A DNA stretch of 10,449 bases, from positions 1-10,449 of the forward strand of contig CALCPT010000491.1 in assembly GCA_937897265.1 (NCBI GenBank), written 5' to 3'. Numbering within the stretch: the first letter of the stretch is position 1; each line of letters opens with the position of its first letter. The position numbers and the translations under genes were made by a program. The notes beneath the pieces are model-generated. The model was not told where the DNA came from. It worked only from the letters and a program-made list of their open reading frames with translations, and did no database searches. Origin of the DNA: an uncultured Alcaligenaceae bacterium (GTDB lineage: Bacteria > Pseudomonadota > Gammaproteobacteria > Burkholderiales > Burkholderiaceae_B). Of the stretch, positions 1-7,283 are shown in pieces.

Positions 1-1
1 T

Positions 2-85
2 TCCGATCTCGGGGCCGACACCCTCACCGGCGGCGAAGGCTTCGACACCGCAGACTATGCGGCTTCTGCGGCGGCGGTCACGCTC
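2..85 (+). CDS. RTX calcium-binding repeat protein fragment (both ends missing)
   Basis: Read in the frame starting at base 2, this stretch gives 28 residues containing GADTLTGGEGFDTADY followed by a small Ala/Ser/Val run. This matches the hemolysin-type calcium-binding nonapeptide repeat (GGxGxDxLx) and the beta strand that follows it in RTX proteins. Such repeats lie near the C-terminus of type I-secreted proteins and bind calcium after export. The frame stays open to a TGA at 131-133, but past about 85 the residues no longer look like RTX and the opposite strand is clearly VCBS coding. The piece is therefore cut by a junction at about 72-90. A hand count gives about 67% GC in the first 60 bases, higher than the neighbouring VCBS gene. 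It could be the far end of the same adhesin type in inverted orientation, or DNA from another organism. Confidence 0.5.
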
Positions 86-3000
86 GTGCGAAACGAGCTT
101 TCGCCAGCATCAACGTCCGCCACTGTTAACTGACCGCTCGCACTCAGTCGATTGGCGACGACGCTCACGTCTTCGGTTACGCTCGCCGCAAGGGGATCGC
201 CAATCGTCGCGTCGTCATTGACGCCCGTAATCGTAAACTGGACAGCCTTTGAAGTGCCATCAACACTCTTGATGGTGAAGGTATCGGTCTTAGTGACACC
301 TGCACCTAAATACTGCACATCGGCGTTTGCGACGCTGTAGGTGTAAGTGCCATCTTCAGCCAAAACTAGCTGGCCTTTATCACCGGCTGCTGCAGTCACC
401 GCGGTCTGAAACTTTGCCTCGCCCGTATCGGGGTCAGTGATGGTAATTTGACCTGTTTCAGTCAAACGACCCAGGATTGGATTGAAGTCTTCAATAACGG
501 CCGCTGGGCTTGGATTGCCAATTGTGGCACCTTGATTTACCCCATGTATCGTAAACGATACGTCTTTAGTGGTGCCGTCGATACTCTTGATGGTAAAGGT
601 ATCAACTTTGGTTTCGGTATCACCCAAATACAGCACAGCTGAATTCGCAACGCTATACACATATGAGCCGTCCACAGCCAATGCTAAGTTTCCGAGTGCG
701 CCCACAGCACTGGTAACACCCGTCTGAAAACCAGACTGATTTTGATCAACGTCACTGACAGAAATTGTTCCTGCTGCCTGCAAATTACCAGCTACAACTT
801 GAAAGCTTTCGGTCACGTCGGCAACGGTCGGGTTGCCGATGATCGCGGGGTCATTTGTACCAAGGGTTGTGAAACTCACATCTTTTGCAGTGCCGTCAAT
901 ACTTTTAACGGTAAACGTATCGACCTTAGAATCAGCCGCACCCAAGTACTGCGCGTCAGCATTCAATACGGTAAAACTGTACAGGCCGTCAGCACCGAGC
1001 ACCAAGCGTCCAAGCGTTGAGCCGACAGGTGTCACGGTTGTCTGAAAGCTTGCTTGATTTTGATCGACGTCGGTCACCAACAGCGAACCACTTGCTGTCA
1101 GTTTTCCATCTAAAACGGCAACGTCTTCCTTGACAGTATTCGCGACTGGGCCGGTAATCAGCGCAGCATCATTGACACCAAAGATCGTGACTTGTTCGAC
1201 TTTTTCGGTGCCATCAAAACTTTTGACGGTGAAGGTTTCAAGCTTACTGTCTGCTGCACCCAAATACTGCACGAGCGTATTTGTAACGCTATAGGTATAT
1301 TGGCCATCCGTCGCAAGTGTCAGCGCACCCAGGTTACCCACGGCGCTGTCCACCACTGTCTGAAAGCTTGCTTGATTTTGATCGACATCCGTAATCGAAA
1401 TCGTACCGCGTGCAAAGAGCTGATCCGCCACCACGGACAAATCTTCAGTGACGCTTGCGACAGGCAAATCGCCGATGACAGCGGCATCATTGACACCAAA
1501 GATGGTGACTTGTTCAACTTTTTCTGTCCCATCAAAACTTTTGACGGTAAAGGTTTCAATCTTGCTGTCTGCTGCGCCCAAATACTGCACGGCCGAGTTG
1601 GCGACACTGTAGGTGTAGTTGCCGTTCGCCGCCAACACCAACGTGCCCAAATTGCCAGAGGTTCCGGTAACAGCTGTCTGAAACACCGACTGATTTTGGT
1701 CGATATCTACGACTGATAGGATGCCACTCGCGCGCAGTTGACTTAACGCGACACTAACATCTTCAGTGACAGTCGAGGGCGCCAAATCGCCAATCGTTGC
1801 AGCATCGTTAGTTCCTAAAATCGTGAAACGCACCTCTTTGGTCGTGCCATCCACCGTCGCGATCGTAAAGCTGTCGACTTTTGAATCCGCCACACCCAAA
1901 TACTGCACCAAGGCATTTGACACATTGTAGGAATAACTCCCCAACGAATCGATCGACAGCGTTCCAAGATTACCGCCAACACTCACAACGTTTGTACTGA
2001 ACGTGGCCAAGGCCGGCGTTGCCGCCGTGACCTCAATTAAGCCCGCTCGCGCCAACAGGTTGCCTGGCTGAACATTGACATCTTCTTGAACACTAGCGCC
2101 CAACACGGCGCCAATCACGCTTGGCACAGGCAGCACAACCGGTGGACCCGGTGGCTCTGGTGGGCCTGGCGGCTCGGCGGGCTCTGGGGCTACCGCGACA
2201 GACGGCGCGGGTTCAGGCGCAGGTTCAGAAATAATAGCCGGCTCGGGCGGTGGATCAGGCACGACAACCGGCGCAGGTGTAGGTGCCGGGTCGGCCACAA
2301 CGATCGGGTTACTCACCGCAAGCGGCGCAACCGGAGGCGACACCAAACCTGGCTCGCTGACCTCTGCGTCACGATCTAAGCCTGCCCCGTCATCTTCAAG
2401 GACTCCAGCCTTTGAAATGGGCGGGCCCGAATCACCCGCGTCAGACAGGCCCGCGAGTGCGACCGAGCGCGCAGCGTCCGCACCCGCAGACGAAACTGGG
2501 ATATTGGTACTTGCCGCGCTGCGCGCCGAGGCAATCGCAGTATTCGCCGCCGCTACGCCGGGACCATCGGTGGGCACGCGCCAAAAGCCGACGGCAGACG
2601 CATCAAGTGCAGTCAATGCGGCATCATCCGGCAACACTCGTCCGTCACCGGCGCTATTGCCTGACACGTTGACTGAAATGGGTTGCTGGTCAAACCCCCC
2701 ATCCTGACCCGCACCATGTACCGTGAAGCTGATTTGCTGATTGCCACCATCGGGCGTCTGCACACTAAACGATTCTGCCCGCGTATCATTCGCGTTGATC
2801 GCCTGGCTTGCAGAGGTTGATACGCTGTAAGTGTATTGCCCTGACTCAGAAATCGACAGCGTGCCAAGCGACGGTTCACCTGCACCGAGCAAGGACTGCA
2901 CGCTCGGCACTTGACCATCGGCGTTCACCGGAAACGAACCAATCGCCGTTTGGGTGTCGGTAAACATACCAGTCACCGGGTCGGGCACAGCAACCGCAGG

Positions 3001-3396
3001 GGCACCGATCGACACCCCTTCTGGCGTTTGCTGCAAGGTAAAGCTTAGCTGGTGGGTGCTGCCATCCGCGCTTTGTAAAACAAACGTTTCTGTATGGGCC
3101 TCACCCGGCGCAAACTGTTGCGCGGCGGCATCTGAGACTGAAAGCGTATAGCTGCCGTTGGCGGCGATGCTCAACGAGCCAACATTACCTTCGCCCGGTG
3201 TCACGCTGACCTCGGCACCTGCGCCAAGACCGCCACCCGAGATGGCACCGCTCGACACGTACTGCCCGTTCACCGACTGGACCCCGGTACTAGGGTTACC
3301 AGCGACTGCGCCACCGCCCTCAATATTTTGACCAATACCCGAGTGCGAGTCAGCCAAACTTTGTATCAGGATCGAATCGGGGGCTGCGGTTGCCAT
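55..3396 (-). CDS. VCBS-repeat large surface protein/adhesin, C-terminus lost
   Basis: This is the N-terminal part of a repetitive surface protein, probably a type I-secreted adhesin; the family is linked to attachment and biofilm formation. It starts MATAAPDS and has no signal peptide or membrane segment, as expected for type I substrates, which carry their signal at the C-terminus. Residues about 60-240 hold two divergent VCBS-like half-repeats (SLSIAANGSYTLSVS and GTLSISESGQYTYSVS). Residues about 240-350 are low-complexity Ala/Ser/Gly. Residues about 352-425 form a Pro/Glu/Val-rich hinge. From about 425 onward come six full VCBS repeats of 106 residues and the start of a seventh. Repeat landmarks are TEDVSV, DVDQNQ, FQT, GTYTYSVAN, VQYLGAADSK, SxDGTxK and GVND. 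The frame stops at 55-57, but family resemblance ends at about 72, where inverted RTX-like sequence begins, so the stop is probably artificial. The start codon overlaps an upstream stop (TAATG). The weak ribosome site AGCAGG lies about 7 bases before the ATG. No secretion genes are in the window. Confidence 0.85.
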   Translation of the reverse strand: MATAAPDSILIQSLADSHSGIGQNIEGGGAVAGNPSTGVQSVNGQYVSSGAISGGGLGAGAEVSVTPGEGNVGSLSIAANGSYTLSVSDAAAQQFAPGEAHTETFVLQSADGSTHQLSFTLQQTPEGVSIGAPAVAVPDPVTGMFTDTQTAIGSFPVNADGQVPSVQSLLGAGEPSLGTLSISESGQYTYSVSTSASQAINANDTRAESFSVQTPDGGNQQISFTVHGAGQDGGFDQQPISVNVSGNSAGDGRVLPDDAALTALDASAVGFWRVPTDGPGVAAANTAIASARSAASTNIPVSSAGADAARSVALAGLSDAGDSGPPISKAGVLEDDGAGLDRDAEVSEPGLVSPPVAPLAVSNPIVVADPAPTPAPVVVPDPPPEPAIISEPAPEPAPSVAVAPEPAEPPGPPEPPGPPVVLPVPSVIGAVLGASVQEDVNVQPGNLLARAGLIEVTAATPALATFSTNVVSVGGNLGTLSIDSLGSYSYNVSNALVQYLGVADSKVDSFTIATVDGTTKEVRFTILGTNDAATIGDLAPSTVTEDVSVALSQLRASGILSVVDIDQNQSVFQTAVTGTSGNLGTLVLAANGNYTYSVANSAVQYLGAADSKIETFTVKSFDGTEKVEQVTIFGVNDAAVIGDLPVASVTEDLSVVADQLFARGTISITDVDQNQASFQTVVDSAVGNLGALTLATDGQYTYSVTNTLVQYLGAADSKLETFTVKSFDGTEKVEQVTIFGVNDAALITGPVANTVKEDVAVLDGKLTASGSLLVTDVDQNQASFQTTVTPVGSTLGRLVLGADGLYSFTVLNADAQYLGAADSKVDTFTVKSIDGTAKDVSFTTLGTNDPAIIGNPTVADVTESFQVVAGNLQAAGTISVSDVDQNQSGFQTGVTSAVGALGNLALAVDGSYVYSVANSAVLYLGDTETKVDTFTIKSIDGTTKDVSFTIHGVNQGATIGNPSPAAVIEDFNPILGRLTETGQITITDPDTGEAKFQTAVTAAAGDKGQLVLAEDGTYTYSVANADVQYLGAGVTKTDTFTIKSVDGTSKAVQFTITGVNDDATIGDPLAASVTEDVSVVANRLSASGQLTVADVDAGESSFRTSVTAAAEAA
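75..2121 (-). repeat. Tandem VCBS repeat array, 318-bp period
   Basis: Six domain boundaries carrying the G(V/T)N(D/Q) motif begin, in plus-strand coordinates, at 214, 532, 850, 1168, 1486 and 1804. They are exactly 318 bp (106 codons) apart, with no insertion or deletion. The array holds six complete units plus the first third or so of a seventh, which is cut at the left junction. The two units whose boundary segments start at 1168 and 1486 share the residues ETFTVKSFDGTEKVEQVTIF. Over about 105 bases they differ at only about eight positions by eye, which suggests recent duplication or gene conversion. The other units are more diverged. Confidence 0.9.
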
Positions 3397-3491
3397 TAGC
3401 GGGCCTGCTCAGTTTCAGACAAGCGAGCACAGGCGACGACGCTTTGCGCGCCAAGCCAACCACCCGTCTGAAACAAGACAAAGAACTCCAT
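3396..3491 (-). CDS. Possible short ORF or gene remnant overlapping the adhesin start
   Basis: A frame with no stop runs on the minus strand from just after a TAG (3581-3579) to a TAA at 3398-3396. The last base of that TAA is the first base of the adhesin ATG (TAATG), a usual arrangement for translational coupling. The only ATG in the frame is at 3491-3489, giving 31 residues that begin MEFFVLFQTGGWLGAQ and end SETEQAR. The residues before it in the same open frame (GYRGAIALAYLGVAV) extend a hydrophobic stretch long enough for a membrane helix. This could be the tail of a decayed membrane-protein gene, a leader peptide, or a chance open frame. I do not recognise a family. An alternative minus-strand frame over 3415-3630 is less protein-like. 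Confidence 0.25.
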   Translation of the reverse strand: MEFFVLFQTGGWLGAQSVVACARLSETEQAR

Positions 3492-3514
3492 AACCGCCAC
3501 ACCTAAATACGCTA

Positions 3515-3526
3515 GGGCAATTGCCC
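3515..3526. repeat. 12-bp perfect palindrome upstream of the adhesin gene
   Basis: The bases GGGCAATTGCCC form a perfect palindrome about 120 bp upstream of the adhesin ATG, between it and the glmS terminator. It could be an operator for the adhesin, but it also lies within the short open frame, and a palindrome of this length can arise by chance. No promoter hexamers stand out around it. Confidence 0.25.
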
Positions 3527-3595
3527 CACGGTAACCATAGTGTGAAAACGCGTCCAGAAACTGCCACAGGAGTGCGGCCTAGGTGTGTTTTGCGT

Positions 3596-3627
3596 AAAGA
3601 GGGAAAACCCTGCGCTTCTTGGCAGGG
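3596..3627 (-). terminator. Rho-independent terminator of glmS
   Basis: On the minus strand a perfect 6-bp stem, CCCTGC (3627-3622) with GCAGGG (3613-3608), encloses an 8-base loop. It is followed at once by TTTT (3607-3604), CCC and TCTTT. It lies about 60 bases past the glmS stop. The plus-strand side has no T run after the stem, so it acts in the glmS direction only. The stem is short but the T run is well placed. Confidence 0.65.
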
Positions 3628-3689
3628 CAAAGGTGTCTTGGTTTACCCTCACGTCTGTCACGGACGAGCCCCGTAAGGCGTCAGCCCTT

Positions 3690-5522
3690 TTATTCGACAG
3701 TCACGCTCTTGGCCAGGTTACGTGGTTTATCGACGTCGGTGCCGCGCGAACACGCGGTATGGTAAGCCAATAACTGCAACGGCACTGTGTGCAAAATCGG
3801 TGACAGCAGCCCGTAGTGTTCGGGCATACGAATCACATGCACACCCTCAGCACTGACGATACGGGTATCCATGTCAGCAAACACATACAACTCGCCCCCA
3901 CGTGCGCGCACCTCTTGAATATTAGATTTGAGCTTTTCTAACAACGCATCATTGGGCGCAATCGTGACCACAGGCATTTGCTCGGTCACCAGCGCTAAGG
4001 GGCCGTGTTTGAGCTCGCCTGCTGGGTATGCCTCGGCGTGGATATAGCTAATCTCTTTGAGCTTGAGCGCACCTTCGAGAGCGATGGGGTAATGCATGCC
4101 TCGGCCTAAAAACAGCGCGTTTTCTTTAGTCGCAAAGCGATCGGCCCAGGCCATAATTTGTGGCTCCAGCGCAAGCACGGCGCTAATCGCCGCTGGTAAG
4201 TGACGCAACGCCTTAACGTGCGCGGCCTCTTGTTGTTCGGTTAACTGACCATGCACCTGAGCCAAGGCTAGTGTCAGCATGAACAACGCAGTGAGTTGGG
4301 TAGTAAACGCTTTGGTGGATGCCACTCCGATTTCAACACCAGCACGCGTAATGTAGGCAAGCTCGCACTCGCGCACCATCGCACTCGTTGATACGTTGCA
4401 AATCGTCAGCGTGTGCTGCATGCCAAGCGAACGCGCATGTTTTAACGCCGCAAGCGTGTCGGCCGTTTCGCCAGACTGCGAGATCGTGACGACCAAAGTG
4501 TTAGCAGTGGGAACGCTGTCGCGGTATCGATATTCGCTTGCAATCTCAACTGACACTGGTATCTTTGCAACCGACTCGATCCAATATTGCGCGGTGAGCC
4601 CAGCGTAATAGCTGGTACCGCACGCCAAAATCAGTACACGATCAATTTGTTTAAAGATCTTGTATGCCTTATCGCCAAACAGTTCAGGAGTAATCGACTC
4701 GACATCTTCAAGCGTATCAGCGACAGCGCGCGGTTGCTCAAAAATTTCTTTTTGCATGTAATGGCGATACGGACCAAGCTCTGCCGCGCCGGTATGCACC
4801 TGCACGGTATTGATCTTGCGATTAACCTGCTTACCCGTTGCATCCATAATCCAGACATTGCCAAGCTGCAGGTCGGCAACATCACCATCTTCAAGATACA
4901 CAATTTGATCGGTCGTACCGGCCAACGCCAAGGCGTCCGAGGCCAAAAAGTTTTCGTTTTGTCCGCGGCCAATCACTAATGGCGACCCGTAACGCGCCGC
5001 CACAATACGGTGTGGTTCGTCACGACAAAACACCGCAATCGCGTAAGCGCCTTTCAACCGCTTCACTGTCTGTTGAACGGCCTCGAGTAAGTCGCCGTGA
5101 TACAGATGGTGAACAAGGTGCGCGATCACTTCGGTATCGGTTTGGCTTTCAAACACATAGCCTACCGCTTGCAACTCGGTGCGCAGTTCTTCGTGATTTT
5201 CAATGATGCCGTTATGCACCAAGGCAATGCTCGGAGCCTCTTGGCCCAAGCCAGAAAAATGGGGATGTGCGTTGCGCGTCACCGGCGCGCCATGCGTCGC
5301 CCAGCGTGTGTGTGCAATGCCGGTAAACCCAGTGATGTGCTCGCGGGCAATCGTGTCTGCCAGTTCAGCCACCCGTTCAGTGCTGCGGGCGCGGCGCAAG
5401 GCGCCATTGTCAAACACGGCTACACCGCACGAATCATAGCCACGATACTCAAGACGACTGAGACCTTCGAGCAAAATCGGCGTAATGTCTCTTGAAGCGA
5501 CTGCACCCACAATGCCACACAT
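3690..5522 (-). CDS. glmS: Glutamine--fructose-6-phosphate aminotransferase (isomerizing)
   Basis: GlmS converts fructose 6-phosphate and glutamine to glucosamine 6-phosphate and glutamate, the committed cytosolic step toward UDP-GlcNAc for peptidoglycan and lipopolysaccharide. The 610-residue length is normal for the family. The N-terminal class II amidotransferase domain has nucleophile Cys2, YRGYDS at 26-31, HTRWATHG at 71-78, HNGIIENH at 103-110 and TDTE at 128-131. The C-terminal half holds two SIS sugar-isomerase domains, with [18 protein letters not shown] and [13 protein letters not shown] in the first. The second has [20 protein letters not shown], then KHGPLAL, and the protein ends [12 protein letters not shown] with the active-site lysine at 605. 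The ATG at 5522 is chosen over one at 5555 because the catalytic cysteine must follow Met1, and because a strong ribosome site lies just before it. It is divergent from an Lrp-type regulator. A hairpin terminator follows. Confidence 0.98.
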   Translation of the reverse strand: MCGIVGAVASRDITPILLEGLSRLEYRGYDSCGVAVFDNGALRRARSTERVAELADTIAREHITGFTGIAHTRWATHGAPVTRNAHPHFSGLGQEAPSIALVHNGIIENHEELRTELQAVGYVFESQTDTEVIAHLVHHLYHGDLLEAVQQTVKRLKGAYAIAVFCRDEPHRIVAARYGSPLVIGRGQNENFLASDALALAGTTDQIVYLEDGDVADLQLGNVWIMDATGKQVNRKINTVQVHTGAAELGPYRHYMQKEIFEQPRAVADTLEDVESITPELFGDKAYKIFKQIDRVLILACGTSYYAGLTAQYWIESVAKIPVSVEIASEYRYRDSVPTANTLVVTISQSGETADTLAALKHARSLGMQHTLTICNVSTSAMVRECELAYITRAGVEIGVASTKAFTTQLTALFMLTLALAQVHGQLTEQQEAAHVKALRHLPAAISAVLALEPQIMAWADRFATKENALFLGRGMHYPIALEGALKLKEISYIHAEAYPAGELKHGPLALVTEQMPVVTIAPNDALLEKLKSNIQEVRARGGELYVFADMDTRIVSAEGVHVIRMPEHYGLLSPILHTVPLQLLAYHTACSRGTDVDKPRNLAKSVTVE

Positions 5523-5527
5523 AAAGA

Positions 5528-5534
5528 CCCCCTT
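5528..5534 (-). promoter_or_regulatory. Ribosome binding site of glmS
   Basis: On the minus strand AAGGGGG lies 5 bases before the ATG at 5522. It settles the start: the in-frame ATG at 5555 would place this site inside the coding sequence and would bury the catalytic cysteine at position 13. Confidence 0.8.
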
Positions 5535-5541
5535 ATCGTGC

Positions 5542-5554
5542 TGGCATTGTGCCA
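5542..5554. repeat. Inverted repeat TGGCA-TTG-TGCCA in the glmS leader
   Basis: Perfect 5-bp arms flank a 3-base centre, ending 7 bases upstream of the glmS ribosome site. It could be an operator half-site pair, or a small hairpin in the glmS mRNA leader (stem UGGCA/UGCCA). It does not match the sigma-54 promoter spacing. Function unknown. Confidence 0.4.
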
Positions 5555-5713
5555 AATTTAATATGAAATTTTATGTCCATTTAATAAATAATTTGAAATT
5601 AATCATTAATCTTGATCATTATTGAAATATAATTTCATTAATGACGTAATTTATGCTCTTTAATTGTTTTCCAATCTATCTTTTTTTCACTTACTTTCTT
5701 TCATTCTTTTTCA
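5555..5713. promoter_or_regulatory. AT-rich divergent control region between glmS and the Lrp-type gene
   Basis: The full spacer between the two divergent genes is 191 bp, and most of it is far more AT-rich than the flanking genes. TGAAAT occurs at 5564, 5594 and 5623, spaced 30 and 29 bp, near three helical turns. The last copy is half of a perfect 15-bp palindrome at 5623-5637 (TGAAAT-ATA-ATTTCA written as overlapping arms). Phased AT-rich sites on one DNA face suit Lrp/AsnC proteins, so autoregulation and control of glmS are plausible. A TATAAT at 5628-5633 could be a -10 element for the plus-strand gene, but its -35 is poor. No good promoter pair is visible toward glmS. Confidence 0.45.
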
Positions 5714-6184
5714 ATGACGGCTGACACACTCGACGAACTTGATTTACGCATCCTTGAGCAATTACAGCAAGATGCGAGCGTCACCAATCAAGAGCTCGCC
5801 GAACTCGTACATGCCTCGCCTCCCACTTGCATGCGCCGCGTACGCCGGCTCACCGAGGCGGGCATCATCCAAAAACAAGTTGCGATCGTTGATCCAGCCA
5901 AAGTTGGCGCAAGCCTGACCGCCATCCTCGAGGTCACCTTAGACGTACAGTCGGCTGACAGCCTCGCGCAATTTGAGCGTGCGATCGCACTTGAAAGCGC
6001 AGTGCTGCAATGCTATCGGGTCTCTTCTGGGCCAGATTTTATTTTGATCACACAGGTGACTGATATGCCGGCCTATCACGCGCTGGTGCACCGCGCGCTG
6101 ACCGCGCAAATGAATGTGCGTAACGTGCGAACCTTCTTTTCCATTCACCGCAGTAAATTCAACACTAGCATCGCGCTCGGATAA
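5714..6184 (+). CDS. Lrp/AsnC-family transcriptional regulator
   Basis: This 156-residue protein has the standard two-part Lrp/AsnC build. Residues about 8-65 form the winged helix-turn-helix (LDLRILEQLQQDASVTNQEL, then SPPTCMRRVRRLTEAGII). Residues about 67-150 form the RAM effector and oligomerisation domain, with GPDFIL at 106-111 in the usual ligand-loop position. These proteins form dimers to octamers, wrap phased AT-rich DNA and respond to amino acids. The specific ligand cannot be read from the sequence. It is divergent from glmS, so it may regulate glmS, itself, or both; this is inference from position and from the AT-rich spacer. The ATG at 5714 fits the family N-terminus, yet the 49 bases from 5667 to 5715 contain no G, so there is no Shine-Dalgarno site. 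It converges with the glycosyltransferase gene, with 28 bases between the stops and no hairpin there. Confidence 0.93.
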   Translation: MTADTLDELDLRILEQLQQDASVTNQELAELVHASPPTCMRRVRRLTEAGIIQKQVAIVDPAKVGASLTAILEVTLDVQSADSLAQFERAIALESAVLQCYRVSSGPDFILITQVTDMPAYHALVHRALTAQMNVRNVRTFFSIHRSKFNTSIALG

Positions 6185-6212
6185 GATTGCACCACGCTCA
6201 ATGGCCAGGCCC

Positions 6213-7283
6213 CTACCTGCCGAGTACCGCACGGTACACATCAACATAACGCTCGACCATTCCATCGACAGCGTACTCAGCGCTTACCGCGGCGCAAGCA
6301 ACTCTGGCCATGGCCTGCGCCTGCTCGGGTTGCGCCAACATGAACGAGATATGCGCCGCCATGGCTGCAGCATCTCCGGGCGCACAGACCAGCCCACGCC
6401 CTTGGCTCACCGTTTCTTTCAGACCGCCCGCGTCGGTCGACACCACAGGCACGTTTTGCAACATGGCATCGAGCACGCTACTGCCCAGCGCCTCAAACCG
6501 CGAGGCCATCACAAAGACTGAAAGCGCAGCAAACAGTTGCTCAACCTCAGGCTCAAACCCCAATAGTAGGTAGCGATCTTGTAAGCCCAGCTCTGCAATC
6601 GCCTGTTCAGCAGCGTGTGACGCTGCACCCGTTGCACCCCAATGTACAAACACCACGTCTTCAAACTGCGCGCACACTTTTGCGGCCGCATGAATTAAAG
6701 TCACCGGGTCTTTCTCAACAGACAATGCTGCTGCTGTGCCTACCAAACGCCGGCCTTCAAGCGCATGCTGCTTCAAAAAATGTTGAAGGCGTGAGGCATC
6801 GACAGTGATGGGCAAGACCGCGCTTGGGATCACTTGCGTTGAAACACCAAGCGAGCGCGGCGCGTCAGCCGCCGCTTCGCTGATGGCCACCATTTGATCA
6901 AGCCTGCGCCACTTCAAACGTGTCAGCCAACTACGCGCCCCAACCGGAAAACTTGTTCGACGTGAAAACACGATCGGACGCCGATGCGCAAATGCAACGA
7001 CCACCGCCCAGGCGACCACCTTAGCGGTTTGCGCGTGTAATACGTTGTAGCGCCCGCCATACAAAGCCAACCAATAGCCAAAGCTAAAGCCACCACCCGC
7101 AGTGTGCACCACGAAGCCAAGCGCGCACGCGCGTTCAACGAGCACACTACCCTTTCGTAATAACAACTCAACGTCGTGCCCACGCTCGCGCAGACCAACC
7201 GCGGTCAATAAGGTCTGCCGTTCACCGCCGCGCCAACCGCGCTCGGTGTTGATCTGCAAAATGCGCAGAGCTGTCTCAGCCAT
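6213..7283 (-). CDS. GT4-family glycosyltransferase
   Basis: This is a 356-residue GT-B fold enzyme, expected to transfer a sugar from a nucleotide-sugar donor to a lipid or saccharide acceptor at the inner face of the membrane. The N-terminal domain opens RILQINTERGWRGGERQTL, with the glycine-rich loop typical of GT4. The C-terminal donor domain has GTAAALSVEKDP (about 190-200), then FVMASRFEALGSSVLDAM (about 256-274) and DAGGLKETV. In the EX7E position Glu264 is present, but the second acid is Asp272 instead of Glu. LDAM variants of this kind are known among GT4 enzymes, so activity is not ruled out. There is no signal peptide or membrane span. The start overlaps the exporter stop by 8 bases (ATGGCTGA), which indicates translational coupling. 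It is the last gene of the glmU operon. Donor and acceptor are unknown; a cell-envelope glycan is likely from the company it keeps. Confidence 0.88.
   Translation of the reverse strand: MAETALRILQINTERGWRGGERQTLLTAVGLRERGHDVELLLRKGSVLVERACALGFVVHTAGGGFSFGYWLALYGGRYNVLHAQTAKVVAWAVVVAFAHRRPIVFSRRTSFPVGARSWLTRLKWRRLDQMVAISEAAADAPRSLGVSTQVIPSAVLPITVDASRLQHFLKQHALEGRRLVGTAAALSVEKDPVTLIHAAAKVCAQFEDVVFVHWGATGAASHAAEQAIAELGLQDRYLLLGFEPEVEQLFAALSVFVMASRFEALGSSVLDAMLQNVPVVSTDAGGLKETVSQGRGLVCAPGDAAAMAAHISFMLAQPEQAQAMARVACAAVSAEYAVDGMVERYVDVYRAVLGR

Noticed and set aside
1192..1716. Plus-strand open frame of 174 residues inside the adhesin gene
   Set aside because: It repeats with the same 318-bp period as the VCBS units and is an antisense shadow of them; its residues match no family I know.
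75..2121. CRISPR array or other DNA-level repeat
   Set aside because: The 318-bp period matches a protein domain in frame, with divergence between units and no short repeats with spacers.
5523..5555. Longer glmS start at the ATG at 5555
   Set aside because: The class II amidotransferase needs its cysteine directly after Met1; MCGIVG begins at 5522 and has AAGGGGG just upstream.
5541..5556. Sigma-54 promoter for glmS at TTGGCACAATGCC
   Set aside because: TGGCAC is present, but the TTGC element at the required spacing is not, and the site lies too close to the start codon.
5523..5713. glmS ribozyme
   Set aside because: The glmS ribozyme is typical of Firmicutes, and the short leader here has neither the length nor the core needed.
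6185..6212. Bidirectional terminator between the convergent regulator and glycosyltransferase genes
   Set aside because: The 28-base gap shows no stem of useful length and no T run on either strand.
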